Counted from the stretch's first letter, positions 48,845 to 61,483 are shown. The stretch: 64,000 nucleotides of DNA from Adiantum capillus-veneris (GCA_014529385.2 CM043945.1:4686312-4750311), one strand, 5' to 3'. Translations and numbers: made by a program. The notes: a model not told the origin generated them from the letters alone.

Positions 48845-51608
48845 TGTGAGGTCCCCACCCCGTCGTATCAAACAACGGATCTGATGGTAAACCTGGTGGC
48901 CACTAGATCTATAGCGAAAGCAAACAAAATGGTTCAGGGTTCAACTAGCGGACGATCTCTCATCACAAAGTGAGTCGAGTTCGAGCCTACTAGCAACTAG
49001 ATCTAGCTCTACCTCGCAGGGGAAGCGTACTTAACTATCTAGCGATCCTAAGACCCACCTTCCAAGAGGAGAGAAACCCCGAGTGCCTTTTTCCCCATGT
49101 TTCAGAGGCACGTACTCTCGAGGATTCGCCGCTCTAGGGCAATGAGTAATACCAATATCGAGTAAGCACTATGGGGAAAGAGAGTTCCCGACCAATCGGG
49201 ACCACCCATCTCTTAGGCATTGGCAACCCGAGCCAAGCCCCCACTTTCCACCCCCACACTCACACTTCCTCGTGTGACCTAATTACTACCACACAGGTTG
49301 TTCAACATAGATATTCCTTGTTTAATTCCGAATCACATGGTTCGTTAAAACAGCCCTTCAACCAGTATTGCAAACAACACCAAGACAGAATTCTAGTAAA
49401 AATTCTACTCAAACTTATTCATAAAAGTTCCAATGTTTTGGAGGTACAACATCCCCCCTCCAGCGAGAGTTTACTCCTCCCGTTGTCGCCTAGCTGCCCA
49501 TACAACTAGGTATGTCCACCGCATAGAAAGCACGTCATGGATACTCCCACCGCATAGAAAGCAACACGTGGGTTCCCACCGCTTAACCAGCAGTCGTGGG
49601 TATCCACCGCTTAACCAACAGTCGTGGATTCAAGAGCCCTTAACCAGGAACTCTACCCCTGTGATCAGGAGGGGGTTCATGACTAATTCAACATTGGAAA
49701 TAGAATGAACATGCCGATCTAAATTTTCCCTAGCAGACATTCTTTCCTATTGCAAACAGCATTCCCATCAATCATTTCCTTCCTACTTTAGAACTTAATG
49801 TACAATGCTTTCAATGCCGAGTTTTCCGTCGGATTTCTCCAACATGTTTGGAGATATGAGTATTCCTATGTAGCGTATGCAATGTTAGTTTAAACAACTT
49901 GAATAAAAATATGATCTACCTCTTCCCCTTCTTCATCGATGGCCCGTGAGATGGCCGGTATTTGTCCCTCCATGGGAGCCTTCCCCTTCCCGTTGACATT
50001 GCTCGTTCCTGCCTCGCGATCGTGGGCACCACCAAAGCGAGTCCTCTTAACCGGGGCCATTTCTCACTACTTTAAATGATTAGCTTGGAGAAAGAGCTAA
50101 GGTTCGCAAGCATCATAACAGTCCAATGGGTAGATTAGTGACATTAATTAATCCCTCCTATATGATAGATCTAGATTTTTCATAAAGCAATCATTAAGGA
50201 TGGCACATAATCCTATGGGAACCGGCTCTAAAGATAATTACTCGGCTTACATGATTAAGAATAATAGGATTTCACTAATGGAATTATCAGAGAGATGAAT
50301 TAAGTATGATTAATCTCTTTCCTAGCAATTAGAGGGTGCAGAGTCACCGCATGCATAGGTGTGAGAAAAAACCATCTCTTAGAGACTTAATGACAGATTA
50401 ATCTTACCTTAATTATATCTTAATGCATAACAGAGATGAATCTAAATCAGCTACAATATTAATGCGTGATAGAAAGAGTGGTTCTCATCAATCTACACAA
50501 TTACTAGCTTACCGATTAATTACTATACTGCCTAGAGAGAGAAAATTCTGGTAGTTATTCTCTAATCATTAATTGAGAGTGATGAATGGCTGATAATTCA
50601 GCTATGGGATGATGATTACACAATAGAATATGGTTAATGAGAATTTAGAGAGTAATTATAGAGAATTACGACTAGGAATAAGCATAATAGACGAGAAATT
50701 TAGGCGGTAATGAAAGAGATTTGCAGAAAGCATTAATTAAACCGTGGTTACCGTGATTAAGGGCTGATAATCCTCTCGATTCTATGATCTAATCGAGCTT
50801 CTTGAGGCGAGAATTCGACAGCACCTCCCTCCTTGCTTCTCCTTCAAAAGGTGTGTGTTCCGGCAGCACCTTCCCAGAGTGTGTAGGTGTGTGTGTGTGT
50901 GTGCACTGTGTGTGTGAGCATATGTGTGTGTGTGTGTGTGCAGGTCTTTAAATAGGCCTCCTCAAGCTGAAAATCGATCTTGGTTGCTAAATGCATCTGG
51001 GAGCTTCTCCAGTTAAGCATGGCAAGTCCAGTTCCCCTACCCACCAAGTGTCCAGTTGGCTTGGTTAACTGGCTCTCACACTTAGTTGCAAGCTTGGAAA
51101 CTTCCCAAAGACTCCCACAAGGCAAGAGGGCGCCCCCTAGCTGCTAAAGCTGGTTTGGAGTGGCCTGGAACCTGTTCCCATACAGCCTCGGGCCCCCGGT
51201 ACCTCCCCGGACAATTTTTAGGAAATTTGGTTCTAGGCTAAAACGGGTCATACGAATCGGATTTTGATGCCGTAAATTGCTATACGAAGCTCTAACTAAG
51301 GAGTACTGGCCCGAGTACCTGCCATATTTAGCAGCCCCTGGGGTTGGAAAATGCATTTTTTTTCAAATTCGGGGTACGGGTGCAGATTTTCGAGACGGTC
51401 AAAACTAGACGGGTCGGGTGACCGAAAACTTACTATATTTGGAAAATTTTCACAAAAATTATTTTAATTCACATTTCGAAGCTTTGTGACATTTTAAACA
51501 TCATGGCACTGACAGAATTCGGAAAACTGCTAAAAATAGTAACTTTTTCCATTATGATCATTTCATGGTACAAGGGTGCTCTTTTTGGTTGGGGTCAAAG
51601 ACCTTACA
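48845..51608 (-). repeat. 5' LTR of the Gag-only element
   Basis: 2764 bases, same features as the 3' LTR, including the TATTTAAAG box near 50945-50955 and the short GC-rich frame at 50060-49890. Transcription from that box would include the short frame and then the primer site and gag. Confidence 0.94.
49890..50060 (-). CDS. Candidate first exon of gag inside the 5' LTR
   Basis: The frame begins ATG at 50060-50058 and is identical to the frame in the other LTR. Forty-seven codons end at 49920, followed by GT at 49919-49918 (GAG|GTAGAT). Joined to 48341, the reading phase continues exactly into gag, removing a 1578-base intron that contains U5 and the primer-binding site. The predicted total is 362 residues with a basic N-terminus. 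If not spliced, it would be a 56-codon upstream frame that could hinder translation of gag. No transcript evidence is available to me. Confidence 0.55.
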   Translation of the reverse strand: MAPVKRTRFGGAHDREAGTSNVNGKGKAPMEGQIPAISRAIDEEGEEVDHIFIQVV

Positions 51609-52199
51609 TTTATGCATAGCCTAGGGTCTAAGAATTGGGAGGCTATCAAGAGGATTTTCTACTACTTGAGTGGCACTTTACATCTTGGCTTGTTTTATCC
51701 CAAGGGGGGATCATTGCCGCTAGACTTACATGCTTTTTTCGACTCAAACTGGGTTGGCTGTTTTGACACGGGAGTGTCCACAAGTGTTTTTTGTTGGATG
51801 CTTGAAATTTTATGTATATCATGGTTGAGCAAGAAGAAACCTATTGTGGCCGCTTCTAGTTGTGAGGCTGAGTACAGGGCAGTCATCACAACTACGGATG
51901 AGTGTGTATGGCTCAAATGCCTTATGGATTATTTGGGTGTTGGATAGGGCACTGCCAACACTATCTGCACTGGCATTCAGAGCATATTGGCAGATGCGAG
52001 GAACCCAGGTTTTCATGCTTGCACAAAGCAACTTGAGGTGCATTACCACACTATGTCAGAGAGAGGCTCTCAGCAGAAGAGATTAGCTTGGCTTATGTGC
52101 AAACATAGGACAACCTTGCAAATATTTTCACAAAGTCATTGTCTTGTGAGAAGTTAAAAGCTTTCCACAAAGCTTTGGGCTTGCTCCCCTTTGTGGATT
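51609..52199 (+). pseudogene. Ty1/copia Pol, right part (RT end and RNase H), decayed
   Basis: It continues the copia frame after the Gag-only insertion: FMHSLGSKNWEAIKRIFYYL, then the RNase H hallmarks HAFFDSNWVGCFDT, SWLSKKKPIVAASSCEAEYR and DECVWLKCLMDYLG, and finally DNLANIFTKSLSCEKLKAFH ending in TGA just before a polypurine tract. A stop after LGVG and frameshifts near 52050 break it. Confidence 0.9.
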
Positions 52200-52262
52200 G
52201 ATCATATCCCTAGGGCATGGCACTTGCCTTTCCTCTATGTGCCAGCTCTCGTTCATCGCATC

Positions 52263-52276
52263 ACTCCAGGGGGATT
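52263..52276 (+). promoter_or_regulatory. Polypurine tract of the copia element
   Basis: ACTCCAGGGGGATT directly before the LTR start TGTTACC. Confidence 0.75.
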
Positions 52277-52478
52277 TGTTACCATATACATGTGGTAGTG
52301 ATGTGTATGAACACACTCACTAGGAGGTGTTTCCCCATGTCCATTGTATATACACCCATCATTCTAGGTCTATCTATTCTTCTATTGCACACTAAGTAAT
52401 ACACTCTTTGTTGTGTGCCTTGAGCTTCCTTCTTCTTCTTCAAGCTATGTGTGTTTTCCTGCAACCCTAATTCCAACA
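52277..52478 (+). repeat. 3' LTR of the copia element
   Basis: 202 bases from TGTTACCATATACATG to CTAATTCCAACA, with TG...CA ends and a short length typical of copia. A TATACACCC-type segment near 52348 may be the promoter. The matching 5' LTR is absent from the window. Confidence 0.75.
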
Positions 52479-53215
52479 TAATTATCCAAGCTTTTGAATG
52501 ATGTTTTCTAACTCTAACTAGTTTTCCTTGATTGACTTATTCTGCAGATGGTGAGAAGTAAAATAGCCATAGTGGTGTGGATTTTACCGCCTGGCATAGC
52601 TCGTGAAGATGGCTCCATAGCATCTCTCCTCAAAGCATTCGCCAAAAGCTCTATGACCTCGCATCACAAATGAGATTTTGCATGAAAAGATGTATGAATG
52701 TAAACAGTTTCACATTATAAAATAAACAAAATGAGATGCATTTCGTGCATTTATGATGCTCGTGCCCATGAAAAAAAGAAAAAACCATACATATGTATGT
52801 TGTGGAGTTGGCACCGTTCTCCACATTTATAATAATAGCGTAGGGAACATGCCCTTCCCCTGCCACTTTTATCCCCTTCAGTGTTGAAGGGGGACTTATG
52901 CTTCTCTTTGAGTGTTGGAGGGACTTTATTATTGTAAAAATACTACAGCTTTACAAGGAAGAACTCACTACCGATGTTTTATGAACACATGTATTATTCC
53001 ACGTTGCCTTGCCGTGGCGTATTGTCTATGTGTTCCTTTGTTGGGCATCACAAAAATTCTTCAGCCTTTGTCACCTTCATCTACAATCTTTTGAATAAAA
53101 ATGATGTAAATTTATTTCTTAAATGTGTACATGATTTAATCTAAGTACTTTTGAGATCACACAAAAGAAACCAAAATACGGAATATAAGTGTACCTTTGG
53201 TATTGGTCGTACGGA
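52479..53215. other. No recognisable feature
   Basis: Unique-looking sequence between the copia LTR and the PPR-like region. No supported reading frame. Confidence 0.5.
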
Positions 53216-56200
53216 TCAACGCACAATCTTGGATGGAGCCGCTTCTAGACCTTCCTTGCATTGTTCCGCCACCTTCCCATGAGTATACGTTCTACCATTG
53301 TCATCCATTCTGCGACTTCTACAAACATGATGATTGATGTTGAGTCCGTCGTATCGTTCGTCGGTAGGGTCACATGCACACATACACAAATTCGTAGTCT
53401 TTGGGGCACCCCATTTGACATACATATTGATCAAAATACAGCCAAGCATGACATCTTTCTCGAAGATTCCTTGCTTCGCATCTCCTGAAAACAGCGTAGA
53501 GCTTTCTGGCGCTGCCCTTTTGGAGCAAATCTTGCAATCATGAGGGAGGCCATCACTTCGAATTTGCTGAAAATAGACTAGAGCTATCACTTCAAATATT
53601 TCTAAAACAGACTAGAGCTTTCTGGCCTTCCCCCTATGGGGTAAATCTTGCAATCAGTGCGTTCCAAGAGTCCACACTCTGGGTAGGAAGATTTTTAAGA
53701 AGTTCAAGTGCTCTCTGAAATGTAAGTGTGGCTCTCTACTACATGAGTTGTAGATTTTCTCTTTTGCTTCCTCAAGTCACAATGTTGTTTTAGCCCAATG
53801 CCAGTGTAGCAGGGTGATCTTACAGGCTTGCATGTGTATGATGTTACGACTCCAGCAAGGCCCTTGCCAGCATGTCAACATATTTAAGGTTTTTGATAGC
53901 CTCGTTGACAGTACATATGGGATGAAGTTGGAGAAAGACATGGAGAGAGAGACAAGATGTTGCTACAGCTTGAACAAGAATGCCTCGAAGTATATCAAAA
54001 GAAAGTTGACCAAGCAAGCCATTCCAGGGCTCCCCTGCATTAGTTGACTGAATGGTGAGAGATACACTCGCTTTGCATCCTCTGAAAATATCCTAGAGCA
54101 TTTTGTCCCTGCTCCTGTTGCGCATATCCCGTAATCGGTGCGTTCCAAGAGACGACATTCTAGACAAGAAGGTCCTCAAGCACTTTTTATGCTTTCTGAA
54201 GCGTACCACATTTGACATACATATCGACCAAGGGAGTGCCAACCATGACCTCTATTTTCAAAAGCCTCAGTCAAACAAAGAAATTGTAAATTTTTGTGCC
54301 CATATCAGCATCTTACGTAGAGACACATGCCTTCAAGATGCATACGTAGGTGATTGCATCTGGACAAAGGCTCTCACTATGCATCTGCTGAAAACATCCT
54401 AGAGCTTTCTCGCCCTACTCCTGTTGTGTGTATCCCGCAAGTAGTGCATTCCAAGAGATGTTGTTCCGAACAAAAAGATCCTCGAGCACTAATTGTGCTT
54501 TCTCAAGTGCACCACATTTGGCATACACATCGACCAAGGGAGTGTCAGCATGGCATCTCTTTTCAATAGCATCTGAGTAACAATATCATCATGAATTTTT
54601 TTGTCCATATCAGCATCTTGCGTTGAGCTATATGCCTTTAAGATATACACGTAGGCGATTTCATCTGGAGATAGCTCTCGCTTCACATCTACTGAAAACA
54701 GTCCACAGGTTCTCTTCTGCATATCCTGCATTCAGTGCATTCCAAGAGATGCCACTCCAAACAGTAAGCTCCTCAAACACTTTTTGTGCTTTCTAAAGTG
54801 CACCACATTTGGTATACATGCCAAGACAGTGCCAAGTACCTCGTTTTTTTCCGACAACCTCTGGCTAACAATATCATTGTGAATTCTTTTGCCCATATCA
54901 GCATCTGCATAATTCCACATGCCTTGAAGATACAAGCGTAGGTGATTGCATTTAGGAGAGCTGCCCTCTCTTTGCATTTGCTGAAAATAGCCCAGTGCTA
55001 GGACCTTGTTTGGCATATCTTGCAATCACAGCATTCCACAAGACGATATCCCTCATAGTAAGCTCGTCAAAGACTTGTTGGGCATTGACAGGAGCATGAT
55101 GCGAGATGCCTTCAACCCTCATGTGTAGGTAATTGCATCAGGAGCTTGAGGCCCTCTCTTTGCATATGCTGAAAACAGTCCAGAGGTTCCTGGCCCTACC
55201 CCTGTTGGGCATATCCCACAAGCAATGCACTCGAAGAGACAAGATTCTAGAGAGGAAGCTAGTTCAACCATTGTTGATATACTCTCTCTCCCTGGATGTG
55301 GTGTGCTTTGACTAACAAGATCATCGTAAACTCAATCCTGCAACAAATCAGTGCATTCTAGCTCCGGGCGGGAAGCTTTGCGAGAAGTTCTAGTGCTCTC
55401 TAAATTGCACCACATTTAGCAAACATGTCAATCAAGGCATTGACATCTTGCATAGAGCTACATGCTTTCAAGATACACGCGTACATGATTGCATTAGGAG
55501 AGAGGCCCTGGATTTGCATCTGCTGAGAACAACCTAAAGAATTATGCCATGCTCCTCTTGTGCATATCTCGCAATCCATACACTCCAAGAGACGTGTTCC
55601 GGACATGAAGCTACTCAAGCACTTTCTATGCTTTCTGAAGTGCACAACATTTGGCATACATATCGACCAAGGCATTTCCAATCACGACAGTTTTTGCAAC
55701 AACCCTCGAATTTTTAAAGTGCACCACATCTAGCAACAAATACTAGTGGGAAGATGCAACAACGTCAACGGAGGCATTCCCAAGCACGACATCTTTTTCA
55801 ACATTCCTTGACTAACAATATCAGTGTGAATTTTTATGCACATATCAGCATCTTGTGTAGAGCAACATGCCTTCAAGATGCACGTGCGTATGTGATTGCA
55901 TCAGGAGAGAGGCCCTCGCTTTGCATCCGCTAAAAATAGCGTAGAGATTTTTGGTCCTGCTCATGTTGCACATATCCCGTAATCAATGCACTCCAAAACA
56001 AGACATTCCAGATCAAGAATGTCCTCAAGGACTTTCTGTGCTCCCTAAAGTACACTAAATTTGGCCTACATATTGACCAAGGCATTGTGAAGCACAACAG
56101 TTTTTTGCAACAACCCGAGACTAACCATATCAAAGTGAATTTTGATATCGGCACCCTGCATAGATCCACATGCCTTCAAGATGCACACGTAGGTGATTTC

Positions 56201-57366
56201 ATCTAGAAAAAGGCCCTCACTTTGCATCCGTTGAAAACAGCCTAGAGCTTTCCGGTCCTGCTCTTGTTGTACATATCCCGCAGTCAGTGCTTGGCATACA
56301 TATCGACCAAGGCAGTGTGAATTATGATAGCTTTTTTCAATAGTCTTTAACTAGCAATATCATTGTGAATTTTTGTGTCTATATGAGCATCTTGCGTAGA
56401 GCCACATGCTTTCAAGAGGTGATTGCATCTAGTTTGCATCTACTAAAAACTGACTATAGCTTTTTGGCCATACCCCTGTGTGGCAAATCCTTCAATCAGT
56501 GCATTCAAAGAGTCCACACTCCGGACAGAAAGCTCCTCGAGCACTTTTTTGCTCTCTTAAGGGCACCACATTCAGTAAACGTGTCAACCAAGGCATTGTC
56601 AAGCACGATACCCTTTTTCAACAGCCCTTGACTAACAATATTAGCAAGAATTTTTATGCCTATATCAGTATCTTGCATAGAGCCACATGCCTTCAAGATG
56701 CATGCATATATGATTTCACCTGGAGAGAAGTCCTCTCTTTGCATCCACCGAGGAAATCAGTCTGGAGCTCTCTGGCCGTGCTTCTGTTGTGCATATCCCA
56801 CAACCAATGCACTCCAAGAGAGGACATTCTGGACAGAAGGTCCTCAAGAACTTTCTGTGCTTTACATAGCGCACCACATTTGGCATACATATCAACCAAG
56901 GCATTGCCAAGCACAATAATCTTTTGCAACAACCCCTCAGTAATAATATCAGAGTAAATTTTTAAGCCCATATCAACATCTTGCGTAGATTCACATGCCT
57001 TCAAGATGCATATGGGAGGAGGCCCTCGCTTCGCATCAGCATCTTGCCTAGAGACACATGAATCATCATACGTAGGTGATTGCATATAGAGAGAGGCCCT
57101 CGCTTTGCATTTGCTGAAAACAGATTGGCACGACATCTCCTTTCAGCAACCTTAGATTAACAATATCATCATGAATTTTTGTGTCTATATCAGCATCTTG
57201 TGTAGAGCCACAATATGCATGCCTTTAAGATGCACGCATAGGTGATTGCGTCTGGAGATAGGCCCTCGCTATGCACCAGCTAAAAACAACCCACAACTTC
57301 CTAGCCCTGTCTGGGCATATCCTGCAATCAGTGCTCCACAAGATGACATCCCGCAATGTAACCTTG

Positions 57367-57672
57367 TCAAAGAGTTGATAGGTGCACCGCACTTGACATA
57401 CTTACTGACCAACATTTTCCCCAAGTATCCATTCTTTTCAAGTAACCCAATATCGCAATATCATCATGAATGCTACTGCCTTGGTACAAACCCTTCTCGT
57501 TAGCACAATCTTTGAGTAAACTCACAAAAGAAAGACTCATTCTCTTGCTCTCCATTTTTGCTTGTCTAGCCTTTATTGCTACTTGCTTGGAGGTGTTGCA
57601 AGAGAAAATGGATGCGTGTGGAGCAAGGCATTGCCAAGAACGACAATTTTTGCAACATCCCTTGGCTGACAA
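57367..57672 (-). pseudogene. PPR N-terminal module, inner copy
   Basis: An open minus-strand stretch with KARQAKMESKRMSLSFVSLL and KDCANEKGLYQGSSIHDDI, the leader and first repeat of a PLS PPR protein, lying within the array instead of at its 5' end. It closely matches 58255-58461, so at least two gene copies, or a partial duplication, lie in tandem. Confidence 0.75.
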
Positions 57673-58254
57673 TATCTGAGCAGATACTTAAGCCCATATC
57701 AACATCTTGGGTAGAGCCACATGCCTTCAAGATGCATGCATAGGTGATTGCATCTCTGCTAACCATATCCTGCAATCAGGGTGTTCCACAAGACCATTAA
57801 TCTCGTCGAAGATTTGTTGCACACTGACAACACTTGACATACATACTCACCAACATTGTTCCAAGTATGCATTCTTTTCAAGTGACCCACTATCGCGAAT
57901 ATCAGCATGAATCCTAGTGCCTTGGTTCAGAAGGTCAAGATGCATGCGTTATATGTGATTGCATCTAGGGAGAGGCCCTTGCTTTACATCCACTAAAAAT
58001 AGTCTTGAGATTTTTGGCTTGCTCCTGTTACACGCATCCAACTATCAATGCACTCCAAGAGAAAACATTCTGGATAAAAAGCTCCTCAAGCACTTTTTGT
58101 GCTTTCTGAAGTGTACCACATTTGGCATACAACAATGCGAATACCTTTCAGATGCACGCGTAGGTGATTGTGTTTGGAGACAGGCCCTCATTAAGCATCA
58201 TGTGAAAACAGCCCACAACTTCCTAGCCCTGTCTTGGTTGGGCATATCTTGCAA

Positions 58255-58461
58255 TCAATGCGTTCCACAAGATGACATCCCGCACAGTAACCTCGTCAAA
58301 TATTTGTTGTGCGGTGCTTGCATACATACTGACCGACATTTTTCCCAACATGTTCTTTTCAAGTAATCCACTACCGCAAATATCAACATGAATGCTACTT
58401 CCTTGTACAAAACCTTCTCCTTAGCACAGTCTTTAAGTGAGCTCACAAAAGATAGACTCAT
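58255..58461 (-). pseudogene. PPR N-terminal module, outer copy
   Basis: MSLSFVSSLKDCAKEKVLYK followed by a shifted first repeat. Immediately upstream (about 58457-58590) a segment of about 66 bases beginning GACTCATTCTGT is directly repeated. Confidence 0.7.
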
Positions 58462-58647
58462 TCTGTCACTCTTTATTTTTTCTTGTGTAGCCTTTATTGC
58501 TGCTTGCTTGGCGATGTTGAAGACTCATTCTGTTACTCTTTATTTTTGCTTGTGTAGCCTTTATTGTTGCTTGCTTGGTGATCTTGCAAGAGAAAACGGA
58601 TGTGTGTGGAGCAAGGAATGCATGCAGAGCCGTGTGTGCGCCAATTG

Positions 58648-58767
<120 letters not shown>

Positions 58768-58799
58768 ACTATCTCTGCGGAGTCGACGGGACGCATTTC

Positions 58800-60119
58800 A
58801 TGTGCTTTTTTTAAACAATTGCTTTATTTTACCACTTTCTGTGTACACCATCGATTTTCCATCCAATCAAAGGAAGCCAAGTGGCACTACTCTCCTTGCT
58901 CATTTCTCCAAATCGATCTTAGATAATCAAGGTAATAATTACCATGATAATTAACTAATTTTCCTCTTTAATTTATAACTATAATTAGACAAGTTTAGCT
59001 TAATTAAATAGCTAAACTAATTTTTTATTCATGAGTTAATTACCCCGTGTTCTTTATAATTTTTTCTAACTTTGATAGTTATCTTTTGTGATTTATTAAG
59101 TTAGTATGCTAAGTTTCCATTAGTTTTACGATTAAAAACAGTTAATTTCTTCGTAATAAATTACCAAAATTACTTTAAAAATTCTAATATGACATCCTTG
59201 GTTTCCTAATATTGTTTAATAGCTCTTATAATTATCTTAGAAAGAGTTAACTAATCTTAGTTAATATATTTCTAGTTAATTAAGATCAAAATTAATCAAT
59301 TTTGGCTCTAATTAAAGCTTAATAATTAAATAAATTGCTAATCTTAGTTAAGATTGAGTAATAAAAAATTCAAAAATATATCAAAGAGTGATTAATAGTA
59401 GAGAATGGTCTTATCTTCTATAATTAATAGATTAATTTTGAATTAATAGATATTATTTAATATAAACAACTAATTAGCTGAGATTAGTACTAATTACCTC
59501 TCATAATTACTTAGATTTTTCTCTCTTAGTGATTTTTGTGAAGTATCTCTCATCCACAAAAGATTTATAGCCAAGACACTTCATTTAATTGGATTGTGAG
59601 GAAGTAGGTCCTATTTATAGCTTTTTTTTGGCACTCACAGGCTCTTACAGGCTGAAACATGCAGCTTCTTGCAGCTCAAGCAATCCCCAAGCTCAAAAAG
59701 GTGCCATCTGCTGCTAAATCCAGTTTGGAAAAGTTTAGATATCCTCTCCTAGTACCTGCCTACTCAATTTAAAAATCAAGCCTGCTAATGTTTTGGGCTA
59801 TATTCTTGCTATTTTGATAAATATATGGGAAAATATTTAAGGGTTATAATGAAAGTCCTAAGCTTTAATGATTGCTAAAAACCATTCAATTATTTTTGCA
59901 ATTTAGAGTGGCAGTAAATCTTTTAGAGAGGATAGCGGTGTCAGATTTTACCTGAATTTAGTTTTGAGAGTTGTTAGCCATAGGTTTGTCGTGCTTAAGA
60001 TTCTAAAAATACCAATTTTAATTGCTTTTAAGATAGTGCTTTACCTATTTGTATGCCCAATGCTTTCACCTAAAGCTTTGGGTTCATTTCCCTACAGCTA
60101 GAAAGGTGGAAACCTTACA
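58800..60119 (-). repeat. 3' LTR of the defective chromovirus (left edge uncertain)
   Basis: The right edge is clear: plus-strand CCTTACA at 60119 followed by the polypurine tract. A TATAAATAG-type promoter box (minus strand) lies near 59611-59620, and AT-rich DNA extends to about 58800. The terminal TGAAAGATCCCC end expected from the other LTR (63113) is not found, so this LTR is truncated or rearranged near the CT tract. Confidence 0.6.
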
Positions 60120-60135
60120 ATCACCCCAACTTAAG
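60120..60135 (-). promoter_or_regulatory. Polypurine tract of the defective chromovirus
   Basis: On the minus strand AAGTTGGGGTGAT precedes TGTAAGGTTT. This is the same arrangement as in the Gag-only element (TTGGGGAGGT then TGTAAGGTC). Confidence 0.8.
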
Positions 60136-60154
60136 AATTTGAGATGTCCTCATC

Positions 60155-61470
60155 TCAATCGAAATTGGGAAAGTCTTTGGGAAGAGAGGTTTCATCTTCC
60201 CAAGTGGCATCTTTGATGGGATAATCTCTCCACTTTACCAAATTCTCCCTGATTACTCTATTTCTAAGAGTCCTTTCTCTGGTTTCAAGAATAAAATCTG
60301 GCTCAAGTTCAAGCACTCCTTGTTGTTGCATTACAATTCTCATCATCCAATGCATGATTGGGATTTGGAATGTAGGGTTTTAGCAGGCTGATGTGAAATA
60401 CATCATGAACTTTGATATGTTCAAGAATCCTCAAATTGTAGGCTTGATCACTGAGGACCTTGATTATTTCATAAGGTCCATAATACCTGGGACTAATCTT
60501 TTTGAATTTTCCCAGGGATAGGTTGCTTCTTTTTGGACGCACTCAAAGAAAGACCTTGTCTCCTTGCTTGAAGATTTGATCAGATCGTTTTTGGTCCGCA
60601 TAATGATTTTGACGACCCTTAGCAACCTAAATATCTTGTTGTATGGCTTTGGTCTGGGCTTTAATTTCTTCAAGCATTTTCTTTGAGACCTCTACCCTTA
60701 TAGCAGGGTCAAAAAAATTCAATAGTGATATGCATCCATGCCCATATAGAGCATTGAAATGTGACATCCCAATGATTTTGTGGAAAGAGGAGTTATAGGA
60801 AAAATCTATCAAGGGAAGAAATTGAATCCACTTGTGGGGTTCTCTACTACAACAAGCTCAAAGGATATCTTCACCTGGTTTACCCATTTTGCCGAGCTAA
60901 AGCATAGTTGAGTTCCTAAAGAATTAAATAGAGCCTTTTAAGACTTGGAAGTGAACTTTCGGTCCTTGTTGATAATTCTCTTTGTAAGTCCATGTAGTCT
61001 AAAGAATTTAACAAAGATCCGGCTTATATTTGATGTGATGTAAGTGGTTTTTACAGGTATTTGGTGAGATGCTTTGGTGAGAATATCCACGACTACCATT
61101 AGAGAGTCATACCCTCCCTGAACTGTGCGAAGACCCGTGATGAAATCCATGCTAATGAATTCTTACTTCATTTGAGGTATGTCCAAGGGTTGTAGCTTTC
61201 CTGGCATCATTAATCATTCAGCCTTGTTTCTTTGACAAGAAAGTCATTGTCTGATGTATCAAAGTACATCTCCCTTCATTCTGGTCTAGAAGTAACTTTT
61301 CCTTAAGGCATTAAGAGTTTTTGCATATCCCAGGTGCTTGGATACTGGAGTGTCATGACCTTCATGAAGAATTAACTCCTTCTAATAAGCTATCCTTAGG
61401 AATGTAAAGTCGACGTCTGTAGTAAAGAAGGCCATCCTCCATAGATTCGTCCTTAGCTAGGGTTTTTTAT
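60155..61470 (-). pseudogene. Integrase and chromodomain of the defective chromovirus
   Basis: From the right: MEDGLLYYRRRLYIPKDSLL (start of the integrase zinc region, about 61440), MDFITGLRTVQGGYDSLMVV (first catalytic Asp, about 61135), RIINKDRKFTS (second Asp), MSHFNALYGHGC, then NLSLGKFKKISPRYYGPYEI, KVHDVFHISLLKPY and finally the chromodomain (LVKWRDYPIKDATWE) ending near 60155. Many stops and a missing stretch around the catalytic Glu make it inactive. Confidence 0.85.
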
Positions 61471-61483
61471 TTTTCCATTGCGA

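Larger units (their letters stand above)
44441..51608 (-). mobile_element. Young Gag-only LTR retrotransposon (TR-GAG type)
   Basis: LTRs of 2771 and 2764 bases surround only 1633 bases of internal DNA. In the element's orientation (5' end on the right) they begin TGTAAGGTC and end GGACCTCACA. The internal part has an initiator-Met-type primer site, one Gag frame, a polypurine tract and nothing else. There is no protease, RT or integrase, so movement must depend on another element. The LTRs are nearly identical to the eye over 2.7 kb, the duplication TTTAT is exact and the Gag frame is open, which together argue for recent insertion. Known non-autonomous elements carrying only gag are called TR-GAG; the fit is by structure. 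Confidence 0.93.
53216..58500 (-). pseudogene. Degenerate array of PLS-type pentatricopeptide repeats
   Basis: Minus-strand translations repeatedly give fragments of one consensus: QREGLSPDAITYACILKACG, QDADMGKKIHDDIVSQGLL, NALVDMYAKCGAL, KAQKVLEELL, RNVVSWSALI and GYVQ...QKALRYFQQM. The block around YACILKACGS occurs about fifteen times (plus-strand GCCACATGCCTTCAAGATGC near 54330, 54630, 54915, 55460, 55870, 56170, 56410, 56685, 56990, 57715 and others). The spacing is often close to 300 bases, the length of one P-L-S triplet of about 102 residues. PLS-class PPR proteins bind organelle RNA, often for C-to-U editing. Stops, frameshifts and partial units are everywhere and no E or DYW tail is seen. 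It is a pseudogene, or several fused ones. Confidence 0.85.
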
